58,356 nt of DNA from an uncultured Prevotella sp. (GTDB lineage: Bacteria > Bacteroidota > Bacteroidia > Bacteroidales > Bacteroidaceae), in NCBI GenBank assembly GCA_947170265.1, contig CAMVSV010000015.1:1-58356 (forward strand), in the 5' to 3' direction. The notes beneath the pieces are model-generated. The model saw only the letters and a list, made by a program, of their open reading frames with translations, searched no databases and had not been told where the DNA came from. Positions within the stretch are counted from its first letter, which is position 1, and every line of letters starts with the position of its first letter. Shown one piece after another: positions 37,866 through 46,035 of the stretch. The translations under genes and the position numbers were made by a program.

Positions 37866-39986
37866 ATGAAGAAACTACTATTTGGCGTGGCGGCAGCAAT
37901 GGTGCTCGCCGTGACACCCGCCAGCGCCGACGAAGGCATGTGGACGATGTACGACCTCGACTCATTGGTCTACAAACAGATGGTTGCCGAGGGCTTTGAA
38001 ATGAGCCTTGACGACCTCTACAAGGGTGAGACATCGCTCAGGGAAGCATGTATCAACTTCTCAGGCTATTGCTCGGGAGTGGTGGTGTCGCCCGACGGTC
38101 TCGTGTTCACCAACCACCACTGCGGTTTTTCGGCAATTAATGCCCATTCCACCGTGGAACACGACTATATGCTCAACGGCTTCTATGCCAAGAGCTTTGA
38201 GGAGGAACTTCCCAACGAGAACATGTTCGTGAGCTTCATGAAGGAGCAGCAGGACGTTACCGACCGTGTGGAGGCTCTCATGAAAGACAAGGAATACGGC
38301 GAGCTCTCCGCCGTGGTAGACTCGCTTACCAAGGTGATGAGCGACTCGGTGAAGCTCACCGATCCTACACTCCATGTGGAGATACTCCCTTTCTATGAAG
38401 GCAACAAGTTCTATGCAACCACCTATCAGGACTTCCGCGACATACGACTGGTGTTCACCGTGCCCAAGTCAATGGGTAAGTACGGTGGTGAGACCGACAA
38501 CTGGATGTGGCCCCGCCAGACTTGCGACTTCTCGGTGTTCCGCATCTATGCCGACCAGAAGACCAACGGTCCTGCCGACTATTCCAAAGACAACGTGCCA
38601 TATAAACCCAAGCGGTGGGCACAGGTGTCGCTGCAGGGCTATAAGGACGGTGACTTTGCCATGACCGTGGGCTATCCCGGCAGCACCAGCCGCTATCTCT
38701 CGTCCTACGGCATACAGCAGATGCGCAAGCAGAATGCCGACCGTGTGGAGGTGCGCGACAAGAAACTCGACATACTGCGCCGCTACATGGCTCAGGACGA
38801 GCGCACACGCATACAATATGAAGATGCCTTTGCCCATAGCTCCAACTACTGGAAAAACTCCATCGGCATGAACAAGTGTATCGACAGCATTGGGCTCATA
38901 CGGCAGAAGCAGGAATATGAGGCACGCATACGACAGTGGCTTACAGACAGCAACATCGACGACGAGAGATGCAAGGTGGACTTCAACCTTCTGGACAGCC
39001 TCTATGCCAAAAGCAATGAACTGAACGGAGTGATGAACTATTGGGTGGAGTCGTTCTGGAACAACAGCGAGCTCATCAACCGTGGACTCAAGCTGTGCCG
39101 TGGCATGGAGATGCTCGGCCCGGAGGACAAACCCAAGAAACAATACAACCAGTTTGAAGACAACAGCGACAAGTGGAACCTTCAGCTCGACAGGGAACTC
39201 ACCACTGCCATGCTGAAAAACTACTGCGAGAATGTTCCGGAAGAGTATCTGCCTGACATCTGCGAAGTGGTGAAGAAAAAGTTCCATGGCGACTATGGCA
39301 AATATGTGGAATGGGTATACAAGAAGTCGAAGCTCCTGAAGAAAGATGCCAGGTTCTATCCCATGAAGAAAAGCTATGTGAAAGACCCGGGAGTGGCACT
39401 CTGCATTGAGCTCTGGGCAAACTATCTGGGAATGGGAATGGGTGCATGGCCTCTTGCCGACAGCATCGCTGTACAGGAAAAGAAGCTTTGTGAGGCAAAG
39501 ATACGCATGGAGGAGAACATGCCGCACTATTCCGATGCCAACTTCACCATGCGACTGAGCTACGGACAGGTGGGCGGCTTCATGCTCAACGGCAGCCCGT
39601 CGGGCTACTATACCACCGCCGAGAGCATTGTGGAGAAGATGAAGAAAGCCGATGAAAACGAGGAATATTTTGCTGAGCCCATCATGCACGAGCTTCTCTC
39701 TGCCAAGGATTTCGGAAAGTATCAGGATAAGACCACTGGAAAGATGCAGCTGTGTTTCCTCACCAACAATGACATCACGGGAGGCAACAGCGGCTCACCC
39801 ATGTTCGACGGAAAGGGACGCCTCATAGGTCTTGCCTTCGACGGCAACTGGGACAGCCTCGCCAGCGACATTCTTTTCGACAGTCACCTGGCTCGCTGCA
39901 TAGGTGTGGACATTCGCTATGTGCTCTATCTCATGGACAAGTGGGGACATGCCGACCGTCTGCTTCAGGAAATCAACGCACAGTAG
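37866..39986 (+). CDS. S46 family dipeptidyl peptidase, DPP7-like
   Basis: A 706-aa exported serine peptidase with signal peptide 1-21, catalytic His85 in TNHHCG and Ser642 in GGNSGSP. Eighteen residues after the Ser is Gly660 (LAFDGNWD). In Porphyromonas gingivalis this position is Gly in DPP7 and Arg in DPP11, so hydrophobic P1 specificity is favoured over Asp/Glu. It releases dipeptides in the periplasm for amino-acid use. It is the last gene of the ruvB run, 16 bases after the flippase, and ends before a terminator. Confidence 0.9.
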   Translation: MKKLLFGVAAAMVLAVTPASADEGMWTMYDLDSLVYKQMVAEGFEMSLDDLYKGETSLREACINFSGYCSGVVVSPDGLVFTNHHCGFSAINAHSTVEHDYMLNGFYAKSFEEELPNENMFVSFMKEQQDVTDRVEALMKDKEYGELSAVVDSLTKVMSDSVKLTDPTLHVEILPFYEGNKFYATTYQDFRDIRLVFTVPKSMGKYGGETDNWMWPRQTCDFSVFRIYADQKTNGPADYSKDNVPYKPKRWAQVSLQGYKDGDFAMTVGYPGSTSRYLSSYGIQQMRKQNADRVEVRDKKLDILRRYMAQDERTRIQYEDAFAHSSNYWKNSIGMNKCIDSIGLIRQKQEYEARIRQWLTDSNIDDERCKVDFNLLDSLYAKSNELNGVMNYWVESFWNNSELINRGLKLCRGMEMLGPEDKPKKQYNQFEDNSDKWNLQLDRELTTAMLKNYCENVPEEYLPDICEVVKKKFHGDYGKYVEWVYKKSKLLKKDARFYPMKKSYVKDPGVALCIELWANYLGMGMGAWPLADSIAVQEKKLCEAKIRMEENMPHYSDANFTMRLSYGQVGGFMLNGSPSGYYTTAESIVEKMKKADENEEYFAEPIMHELLSAKDFGKYQDKTTGKMQLCFLTNNDITGGNSGSPMFDGKGRLIGLAFDGNWDSLASDILFDSHLARCIGVDIRYVLYLMDKWGHADRLLQEINAQ

Positions 39987-40023
39987 GACTGTCTTTGCAG
40001 AAAGTAAAATGTATATATAATAA

Positions 40024-40052
40024 TAAAGGGAGCCGTATGAGCTCCCTTTTTT
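40024..40052 (+). terminator. Terminator of the ruvB-to-S46 run
   Basis: AAAGGGAGC / GAGCTCCCTTT hairpin followed by seven T residues, lying between convergent genes. Confidence 0.85.
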
Positions 40053-40055
40053 TGT

Positions 40056-41663
40056 TTAGAACATCACCTTTCGGGTGGTTCCATCGCTGTATCTCACTAT
40101 GTAAATGCCTCTGCGGGGCGTGTCAACCTTTCTGCCGTCGAGCGAATAAATGTCTGTGACTGTGCGATTGGTGACTACCTCGGCAGCTGTCACGCTTGAC
40201 GGTTCTTCGTAGGGGGCGTTGGGGTCGTAACCCAGCTCCTTGTCCATCCATGCCATGCGCTCGCGTATCCATTTTTTCATGTAGTTGACATCGTCGTTGA
40301 AGTTTGAACCTACATATTTGTTTGGCCATGCATAGTTGCCGTAGCGATACCAGGCGCGGTTGTCCCTGTCAACGGCACCGTGGGCGGTGAGCACTGCTGC
40401 CATGGAGTCGATGACCTCCATGATGTGCTCCTCGGTGTAGTTGTGGTGGCGGTATTGTGCCCAGCGGGCTTTCAACTCCTCCTTGTATCGGTTGTCGTTG
40501 TTGAGCTTATACCACCAGAAGGGCACCATGAACGCCTCGCCGTTGCTCCTGAGAACGTTGTTCATGCGATAGCACCATGTGTCGGTGCGCCATCCGTCGT
40601 GATAGTCGGAGTTGCCGTAGGCGAGGTTCATGTCCCATATCGCGAGCTTGAACCTCGGATCCTGGCTGTCGCGGCGCTTGTAGAGCTTGCAGCTCAGTCG
40701 GTAGGCATCGACGTCGTGGCCGAACTCCTTTGAGAGCTGGTAGTCAATGAACGACTTTGCATCTATGACTTTCCTGTAGCCTTTCTCTTCGTCGGTATAG
40801 TTTGCCGAGGCAAGGGTGTTTTCCATCTCCTTCACGCGCTGACGTATGTAGTTGCGTTGTGTGGCGGTCATGTCCTCATAGTCGGGTTCCTTGTACTGGA
40901 AGCAAATGCCTTTGTCGCCATAGGTGTTGCCGAAGTTGTCTACGGGGTTGTAGCTTGACCAGAACACTTCCTCGTCGTTGCGGTCAACTTCTACCATGTA
41001 GCCGCCGGTGAGCTCGTCGCCACTGGTGCCTGGGTCATCAAGGTTGAGACGGTTCTTGCCTTTCGACACCACTTCCTGCAACACATGCACTCCATAGTAG
41101 GTTCCGTCGAGTATGAGTTCGCAGAAGCGTCCTTCTGGGGTAAATTCCATCCATGGTGCGGCAAGGTTGTATGCCAGCAGGTCGCGCATGTTGGTCTTGT
41201 CGCAGTAGGGAGCCTGCAGTGCCCAGTTGTTGTCTTTGGGCATGCCCAGCAGCTTCACCTTCTGTTTCTTTCCTCCTTCTTCGAGGGTTTGTTCGAGTGT
41301 GCGGAAGGAGTAGGGCTTCTTAGGTGCATCGTATGAAGAGTTGCCGCGGTAGCGCAGTGCTATGTATCCGTCGTAGTCCACGTTCTGCTTGGGGTGCTTG
41401 ATGGTGTCGCCATAGTTGAGCTGCCCCTCGCCGTTGTCAATGATTTTCATCCTGGCGGTGATGCGGTCGTCGCGTTTTATCTCTTTCCCTTTCACGTTGA
41501 TAAACACTATGGGGAGGTTTGTCTCCGTGAGTTTTACGTCTGTGTTCCATGGCTTGTTGTTCCAAGCCTGTGCCGATGCTGCCGTTGAGGCTGACAGGAG
41601 GCACAGCAGTGCTGCCGTTTTCATGCTGAGGGATGGCAGTGTTTTCCTGATTTTGTCGTTCAT
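40056..41663 (-). CDS. CotH-family secreted protein with sorting-like tail
   Basis: A 535-aa exported protein whose body fits the CotH atypical kinase family: RFCELILDGTYYGVHVLQE, then LAIWDMNLAYGNSDYHDGW, which carries the probable metal/ATP-binding Asp residues. The N-terminus MKTAALLCLLSASTAASAQ (from residue 14) is an excellent signal peptide, so the real start may be 41624. The tail (IYSLDGRKVDTPRRGIYIVRYSDG) resembles a T9SS sorting domain. It could phosphorylate secreted or surface proteins; the target is unknown. It lies 19 bases after the LOG-family gene, probably in one operon. Confidence 0.85.
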   Translation of the reverse strand: MNDKIRKTLPSLSMKTAALLCLLSASTAASAQAWNNKPWNTDVKLTETNLPIVFINVKGKEIKRDDRITARMKIIDNGEGQLNYGDTIKHPKQNVDYDGYIALRYRGNSSYDAPKKPYSFRTLEQTLEEGGKKQKVKLLGMPKDNNWALQAPYCDKTNMRDLLAYNLAAPWMEFTPEGRFCELILDGTYYGVHVLQEVVSKGKNRLNLDDPGTSGDELTGGYMVEVDRNDEEVFWSSYNPVDNFGNTYGDKGICFQYKEPDYEDMTATQRNYIRQRVKEMENTLASANYTDEEKGYRKVIDAKSFIDYQLSKEFGHDVDAYRLSCKLYKRRDSQDPRFKLAIWDMNLAYGNSDYHDGWRTDTWCYRMNNVLRSNGEAFMVPFWWYKLNNDNRYKEELKARWAQYRHHNYTEEHIMEVIDSMAAVLTAHGAVDRDNRAWYRYGNYAWPNKYVGSNFNDDVNYMKKWIRERMAWMDKELGYDPNAPYEEPSSVTAAEVVTNRTVTDIYSLDGRKVDTPRRGIYIVRYSDGTTRKVMF

Positions 41664-41682
41664 GCTTTCAAAAGGTTGATAT

Positions 41683-42219
41683 TTATTGTTTATTGATTAT
41701 TTGTTCTATATCGTTGAGGCTGTTGGCTACCAGCAGCTGGCTGCGGAAGCCTTCTCGCATCACTCCCTGGCGCTCCATCTCTTGGAGCATGGTGAGCAAT
41801 GGTTGCCAGAAGCCTTTCATGTTGTAGAGCACCACGCGCTTCTGGTGGTAGCCAATGGAGGCTGCTGCACACACGGTGAAAATCTCGTCAAGGGTGCCGA
41901 TGCCGCCGGGCAGCGCTATGCACAGGTCGCTCTGTTCCACCATCAGTGCCTTACGTTCGTCGAGTGAGTCGCAGGGTATGTGCACATCCACATGCTCCGA
42001 CACCCGTCCGCCTCTCTCCACTATGGTGGGAACCACTCCTATGGTTCTGCCTCCATGCTCTCTTGCAGCCTTTGCCACACACTCCATCAGTCCCATGTTG
42101 CAACCGCCGAACACCACCTGATGTCCGTTCTCGGCGAGCCATGCCCCGAGCTCCTCGGTCATGCGGAAGAAGTCTGTGTCGATGTTGCTGTTGGCTGAAC
42201 AGAATACTGAAATTTTCAT
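41683..42219 (-). CDS. LOG-family (TIGR00730) nucleoside monophosphate phosphoribohydrolase-like protein
   Basis: A 178-aa Rossmann-fold protein with the diagnostic PGGIGTLDEIFTV and an N-terminal SVFCSANSN / GGCNMGLMECVA pattern. Family members hydrolyse nucleoside 5'-monophosphates such as cytokinin ribotides, and are often misnamed lysine decarboxylases. The bacterial role here is unknown. The ATG is five bases after a TAnnTTTG box, so the mRNA would be leaderless. Confidence 0.9.
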   Translation of the reverse strand: MKISVFCSANSNIDTDFFRMTEELGAWLAENGHQVVFGGCNMGLMECVAKAAREHGGRTIGVVPTIVERGGRVSEHVDVHIPCDSLDERKALMVEQSDLCIALPGGIGTLDEIFTVCAAASIGYHQKRVVLYNMKGFWQPLLTMLQEMERQGVMREGFRSQLLVANSLNDIEQIINKQ

Positions 42220-42224
42220 GACTG

Positions 42225-42232
42225 CAAAGTTA
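42225..42232 (-). promoter_or_regulatory. -7 box for the LOG-family gene
   Basis: CAAAGTTA on plus reads TAACTTTG on minus, ending five bases before the ATG at 42219. The 22-bp dyad array lies 111-195 bp upstream. Confidence 0.6.
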
Positions 42233-42342
42233 CGGATAAACGATTGAAATATAAAAGGAAAAGCTCGTTTTTTCAGTTACTTGCCGCACGAAATGCTTCC
42301 TTTGAACCAGGGCACTTCTTGAGCGCTCCAGTCTTTTTCGTA

Positions 42343-42420
42343 AAATACTGGAGTATTTGGGGCTCAATACTGGAGTATTTTGGCTACAATACTGGAGTAT
42401 TTTGGGCTCAATACTGGAAC
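42343..42420. repeat. Tandem array of 22-bp dyad units
   Basis: Three full units and one partial unit of AATACTGGAGTATTTTGG plus CTC or TAC, at 42343-42365, 42366-42387, 42388-42409 and 42410-42420. Each contains the dyad AATACT-GG-AGTATT. The 22-bp period is about two helical turns, as expected for binding sites on one face of the DNA. A 66-codon open frame across it is not a convincing gene. Confidence 0.8.
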
Positions 42421-42560
42421 GGAACTAAAATGATGGTGGTGTGAAAGGGTAACTTTGGGTGTCTGACAGTGCGAAGAATAGCATCAGCAAAGGGCTTGTT
42501 GCTTTTCCGGATAATGGGAGGAGACGGGAGAAGAATTAGCTTGGGAATGGTGAAAAACGG

Positions 42561-42600
42561 GAAAAACCCCTGTGATGGAATGTCATCGCAGGGGTTTTTC
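42561..42600. terminator. Bidirectional terminator overlapping the nrdG stop codon
   Basis: Stem GAAAAACCCCTGTGATG / CATCGCAGGGGTTTTTC with a six-base loop, giving a T run on both strands. The nrdG stop codon (42583-42585) and its last codons lie inside the hairpin. Confidence 0.85.
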
Positions 42601-43041
42601 TATTATTCTCTGGTTGCTGCTGCCGCGAAAGGGGAGGTCTGGAGAGCGCAGGCTCTCGATGTAGGGACCGTCGACGAGCACGTCTATCTCCTTCAGCAGG
42701 GCTCGTGCGGCTTCATCATTGAGCAGCTGTTCGAGGGTGAAGCCTGTGTAGCACCAAATAGTCTTGCTTGATTTCTGATGTATGGCTTTGGCGAGAGCGG
42801 TGAAGGCCTCTGCCTGGTAGAAGGGGTCGCCGCCCGAGAAGGTCACGTCGGCAAAGGGGTCGGCGAGGATGATTTCAAGAATGTCGTCAATCTCCATAGT
42901 CTTGCCGCCGTTCATGTCCCACGACTGTGGGTTGTGGCATCCCGGACAGTGGTGTTTGCACCCGGCACAGTAGATGGTGGTGCGGAAGCCCGGACCATCT
43001 ACTGTGGTGTCTTCAAGTATGTCGAGCACTCTTATTGTCAT
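42583..43041 (-). CDS. nrdG: Anaerobic ribonucleotide reductase activating protein
   Basis: A 152-aa radical SAM enzyme that installs the glycyl radical on NrdD. The cluster motif is CKHHCPGC (CxxxCxxC) near residue 29, followed by NPQSWD and a TFSGGDPFYQ glycine motif. It lies 24 bases after nrdD in the same operon. Its last codons form one side of the transcription terminator. Confidence 0.93.
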   Translation of the reverse strand: MTIRVLDILEDTTVDGPGFRTTIYCAGCKHHCPGCHNPQSWDMNGGKTMEIDDILEIILADPFADVTFSGGDPFYQAEAFTALAKAIHQKSSKTIWCYTGFTLEQLLNDEAARALLKEIDVLVDGPYIESLRSPDLPFRGSSNQRIIEKPLR

Positions 43042-43065
43042 AGTCTTTAAGGTGAGAGTGCTTCT

Positions 43066-45282
43066 CTATTCTTCTGTCTGGTGTACCACGCGGTCGTTGA
43101 GCTCGGCGAGCTTGCCGCTGTTCCAGCGGTCGGTAGTTCCAACGAGATAACCGGTTATGCGTTGCAGGCGGTCAATGTGTGTGCTTCCGCACTTGGGACA
43201 TTTCTCCAAGTGGTTGTCGGCGTTCTCATAGCCGCAGTCCATGCAGCGGTTGCGGTTGTGGTTCACGCTGCCATAGCCCATGTTCAGCTGGTCCATCATG
43301 TCTACCACGCGCTTTATCACGTCGGGGTTGTGGGTGGCATCGCCGTCAATCTCCACATAGAAGATGTGTCCGCCGCGTGTGAGGTCGTGGTAGGGAGCCT
43401 CAACCTCTGCCTTGTGGCGTGCCGAGCATTTGTAGTATACCGGCACATGGTTGGAGTTGGTGTAGTAGTCACGGTCGGTGACGCCAGGTATGGAGCCGTA
43501 TTGCTTGCGGTCTTTCTTGGTGAATTTGCCAGCGAGTCCCTCTGCCGGGGTGGCGAGCACGGAATAGTTGTGCTGGTAGCGTTCGCAGAAATCGTTCACC
43601 CTGTCGCGCATATAGGTAACAATCTTCAGTCCGAGCTCCTGCGACTCCTGGCTTTCGCCGTGGTGCTTGCCGGTAAGTGCCACCAGACATTCAGCCAGTC
43701 CGATGAAGCCTATGCCGAGGGTGCCTTGGTTTATTACGGGTTCTATGGTGCCTTCGGGGTCGAGCTTGTCAATGTCTATCCATAGCTTGCTCATGAGCAG
43801 GGGGAATTGCTTCACGAGGGCTGTTTTCTGGAACTGGTAGCGTTCGTCGAGCTGCTTGGCGGTTATCTCCAGCATGTTGTCGAGCTTGGCAAAGAAGGCG
43901 TTGATGCGTTCCTGCTTGTCTTCAATGTTCATGCACTCAATGGCGAGCTTCACAATGTTTATGGTGGAGAACGACAGGTTGCCGCGGGCTATGGAGGTGC
44001 GCTTGCCGAAACGGTTCTCAAACACTCGGGTGCGACAGCCCATGGTTGCCACCTCGTGTATGTAGCGCTTGGGGTCGTCGGCGTGCCAGTCGGGGTCTTG
44101 GTTGAAGGTGGCGTCGAGGTTCAGGAAGTTGGGGAAGAAGCGTCGTGCGGTGACCTTGCATGCCAGCTCGTAGAGGTCGTAGTTGGGATCGGTAGGCAGA
44201 TAGTTTACTCCGCGTTTCTTCTTCCATATCTGTATGGGGAAGATGGCGGTTTCGCCACCACCCACGCCTTCGTAGGTGCTCTTGAGTATCTCTCTCATGA
44301 TGCAGCGTCCCTCTGCCGAGGTGTCGGTGCCGTAGTTGATGCTTGAGAACACCACCTGGTTGCCGCCGCGCGAGTGTATGGTGTTCATGTTGTGTATGAA
44401 CGCTTCCATGGCTTGGTGCACGCGTCCCACGGTGCGGTTTATGGCGTGCTGCTTTATGCGGTCCTTGCCTTGCAGACCGTCCAAGGGTTGCTCTATGTAG
44501 TCGGTGATGGGGCTGTCTTTCAGGTCGTCGAAGCTCTCGCCGTAGAGTTTCTCCAGTGAGCGCAGCTCTTCCTGGAACGACATGCGCACATAGGGTGCCA
44601 GATAGAAGTCGAAGGCGGGAATGGCTTGTCCACCGTGCATCTCGTTCTGACATGTCTCCATGGAGATGCACGCAAGCACCGACGCCGTTTCTATGCGCTT
44701 GGCTGGGCGTGAGGCACCATGACCGGCAGTAAATCCCTTCTCGAGGATGTTGTCAAGCGGATGCTGCACGCAGGTGAGCGACTTGGTGGGGTAGTAGTCT
44801 TTGTCGTGGATGTGCAGGTAGTTGTGCTGTACGGCATCGCGCACATCCTCGGAGAGCAGGTAGTCGTCGACAAAGGGCTTGGTGGTTTCCGACGCAAACT
44901 TCATCATCATTCCCGCTGGAGTGTCGGCGTTCATGTTGGCATTCTCGCGGGTGATGTCGTTTGACTTCACGTTGACAATGTCGAGAAACACGTCGCGTGT
45001 CTTTGCCTTGCGGGCTATGCTCCTTTGGTTGCGGTACTGTATGTAGCGTTGCGCCACATCCTTGCGGCTCGACTTCATGAGCTCCACCTCCACGGCATCC
45101 TGTATGGCTTCCACGGTCATCTGCGGCTTGCCGCGGAAGCTTATGTGGTCGGTTATCTTCACTATGAGCTGCTCGTCCTCACCCTTGTCGGTGTGGAGCA
45201 TGGCCTTGCGTATGGCTGCCATTATTTTCTGTTCGTTGAAGCCAACGATGCGTCCGTCGCGCTTTACTACTGTCTGTATCAT
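43066..45282 (-). CDS. nrdD: Anaerobic ribonucleoside-triphosphate reductase
   Basis: A 738-aa class III reductase making dNTPs without oxygen. It has an N-terminal ATP-cone (VVKRDGRIVGFNEQKIMAAI), a C-terminal zinc site of four Cys (CMDCGYE...CPKCGS) and the glycyl radical loop RITGYLVGTTDRWNSGK with Gly711. The sequence is of the RxTGY subtype rather than the E. coli RxCGY form. It is followed by nrdG, consistent with an anaerobic organism. A -7 box lies at 45355-45362. Confidence 0.96.
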   Translation of the reverse strand: MIQTVVKRDGRIVGFNEQKIMAAIRKAMLHTDKGEDEQLIVKITDHISFRGKPQMTVEAIQDAVEVELMKSSRKDVAQRYIQYRNQRSIARKAKTRDVFLDIVNVKSNDITRENANMNADTPAGMMMKFASETTKPFVDDYLLSEDVRDAVQHNYLHIHDKDYYPTKSLTCVQHPLDNILEKGFTAGHGASRPAKRIETASVLACISMETCQNEMHGGQAIPAFDFYLAPYVRMSFQEELRSLEKLYGESFDDLKDSPITDYIEQPLDGLQGKDRIKQHAINRTVGRVHQAMEAFIHNMNTIHSRGGNQVVFSSINYGTDTSAEGRCIMREILKSTYEGVGGGETAIFPIQIWKKKRGVNYLPTDPNYDLYELACKVTARRFFPNFLNLDATFNQDPDWHADDPKRYIHEVATMGCRTRVFENRFGKRTSIARGNLSFSTINIVKLAIECMNIEDKQERINAFFAKLDNMLEITAKQLDERYQFQKTALVKQFPLLMSKLWIDIDKLDPEGTIEPVINQGTLGIGFIGLAECLVALTGKHHGESQESQELGLKIVTYMRDRVNDFCERYQHNYSVLATPAEGLAGKFTKKDRKQYGSIPGVTDRDYYTNSNHVPVYYKCSARHKAEVEAPYHDLTRGGHIFYVEIDGDATHNPDVIKRVVDMMDQLNMGYGSVNHNRNRCMDCGYENADNHLEKCPKCGSTHIDRLQRITGYLVGTTDRWNSGKLAELNDRVVHQTEE

Positions 45283-45354
45283 GTCAGTGTGTCTCTATTT
45301 AGGTGTGTTTGTGTTTATGGAAATGGATTTTTATATGCCATTGAAATGGGAATG

Positions 45355-45362
45355 CAAAGATA
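45355..45362 (-). promoter_or_regulatory. -7 box for the nrdDG operon
   Basis: CAAAGATA on plus reads TATCTTTG on minus, about 72 bases before the nrdD ATG. Confidence 0.55.
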
Positions 45363-45553
45363 ATAATTTAAGTTTAAAGTTGCTTGTTTTGGAAAACTTT
45401 TAGACTGTTAAAATATGTCAAGTCGTTGATGTATAGTTGTTTATAAGATGCAAACGGAAAACTTTTTGTTGTTTTAGGTTTTTATTTTTGTCTTTTTTTA
45501 TTCTTTTGCGGCACTTTTATTCAGGTGCTTTCTGAGTTTCAGGTACTTATACG

Positions 45554-45580
45554 AAAAAAGAGAGCCTTTAGAGCTCTCTT
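45554..45580 (-). terminator. Terminator of the small-peptide unit
   Basis: On the minus strand AAGAGAGC / GCTCTCTT forms a stem with a six- to seven-base loop, followed by a run of T. It closes the transcript that encodes the 25-aa peptide. Confidence 0.8.
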
Positions 45581-45610
45581 CCTATTGTGAATGTTGTTTT
45601 TTTCTTTTTC

Positions 45611-45688
45611 TTAGTTAAGCTGTTTGCTTACATGTACTGCTTCAAATACTGTACCAGCTACAATCATTAAAATTCCAAATGTTACCAT
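45611..45688 (-). CDS. Small 25-aa membrane peptide (novel small ORF)
   Basis: An ATG-to-TAA frame of 25 codons encodes MVTFGILMIVAGTVFEAV followed by HVSKQLN: one short hydrophobic helix and a mildly basic tail. It is preceded by the purine-rich AAGAAAGGG about nine bases before the ATG, lies in a unit with its own -7 box (45834-45841) and terminator (45554-45580), and sits in a 750-bp gap that holds no other convincing gene. It could be a membrane micro-protein or a subunit of a larger complex. I do not recognise the family; the unit may also act as an RNA. Confidence 0.55.
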   Translation of the reverse strand: MVTFGILMIVAGTVFEAVHVSKQLN

Positions 45689-45792
45689 AATTGTTACCCT
45701 TTCTTAAAATTTTAGTGCGGCACCTCAGTGTTTTTCCTTTTCTTTTAGTTCATTCGTCCGCCACCTTCTTTCTCCGGTTGCGGTGATGCCGC

Positions 45793-45804
45793 TTAGTTAC
45801 ACAT
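45793..45804 (-). other. Three-codon ORF (ATG TGT AAC TAA) in the small-peptide leader
   Basis: ATGTGTAACTAA lies seven bases after AAGGATAAC, about 25 bases into the predicted transcript. Beyond the stop, the +1 frame stays open for 14 codons and encodes a strongly basic peptide (KRHHRNRRKKVADE). It could be a regulatory mini-ORF or a frameshift site; equally it may be chance. Confidence 0.3.
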
Positions 45805-45833
45805 GTTGTTATCCTTAAATCTTTTTGACGATG

Positions 45834-45841
45834 CAAAGGTA
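45834..45841 (-). promoter_or_regulatory. -7 box for the small-peptide unit
   Basis: CAAAGGTA on plus reads TACCTTTG on minus, the same box seen before deaD and the M16 gene. The predicted transcript runs from about 45829 to 45554. Confidence 0.6.
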
Positions 45842-45958
45842 GCGGTATTTTCTGTTTCTGCAACATGCAGGCTACTAAAAAGGCTGGAAACGGTGGGTTT
45901 TGTTGACTTGTGTCAAAACTTACTGAGGCAAGATTGTTTTTTTCTCGCATAATTAGCT

Positions 45959-45966
45959 TATCTTTG
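45959..45966 (+). promoter_or_regulatory. -7 box for the patatin gene
   Basis: TATCTTTG, about 70 bases before the ATG at 46036. The leader contains one copy of the ATATATAATAAGGTGTA motif. Confidence 0.6.
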
Positions 45967-46000
45967 CGCAGTCAACATGTTGCTTTCATGTAGACGCTAT

Positions 46001-46018
46001 ATATATAATAAGGTGTAA
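46001..46018 (+). repeat. ATATATAATAAGGTGTA motif, copy in patatin leader
   Basis: Identical over 18 bp to 58214-58231 and over 17 bp to the minus-strand copy at 31540-31556. Confidence 0.7.
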
Positions 46019-46035
46019 TAACTGACTTAGACATT

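Noticed and set aside
38469..39689. 406-codon antisense frame opposite the S46 peptidase
   Set aside because: Shadow of a well-supported gene; no motif, no promoter box.
42244..42444. 66-codon frame upstream of the LOG gene
   Set aside because: It runs through the 22-bp tandem dyads, so its Tyr/Trp-rich sequence is a by-product of the repeat.
45750..45950. 66-codon minus-strand frame near the small-peptide unit
   Set aside because: Its ATG lies upstream of the predicted promoter box, so the full frame would not be transcribed from it; only the last 14-17 codons are considered, as a possible frameshift product.
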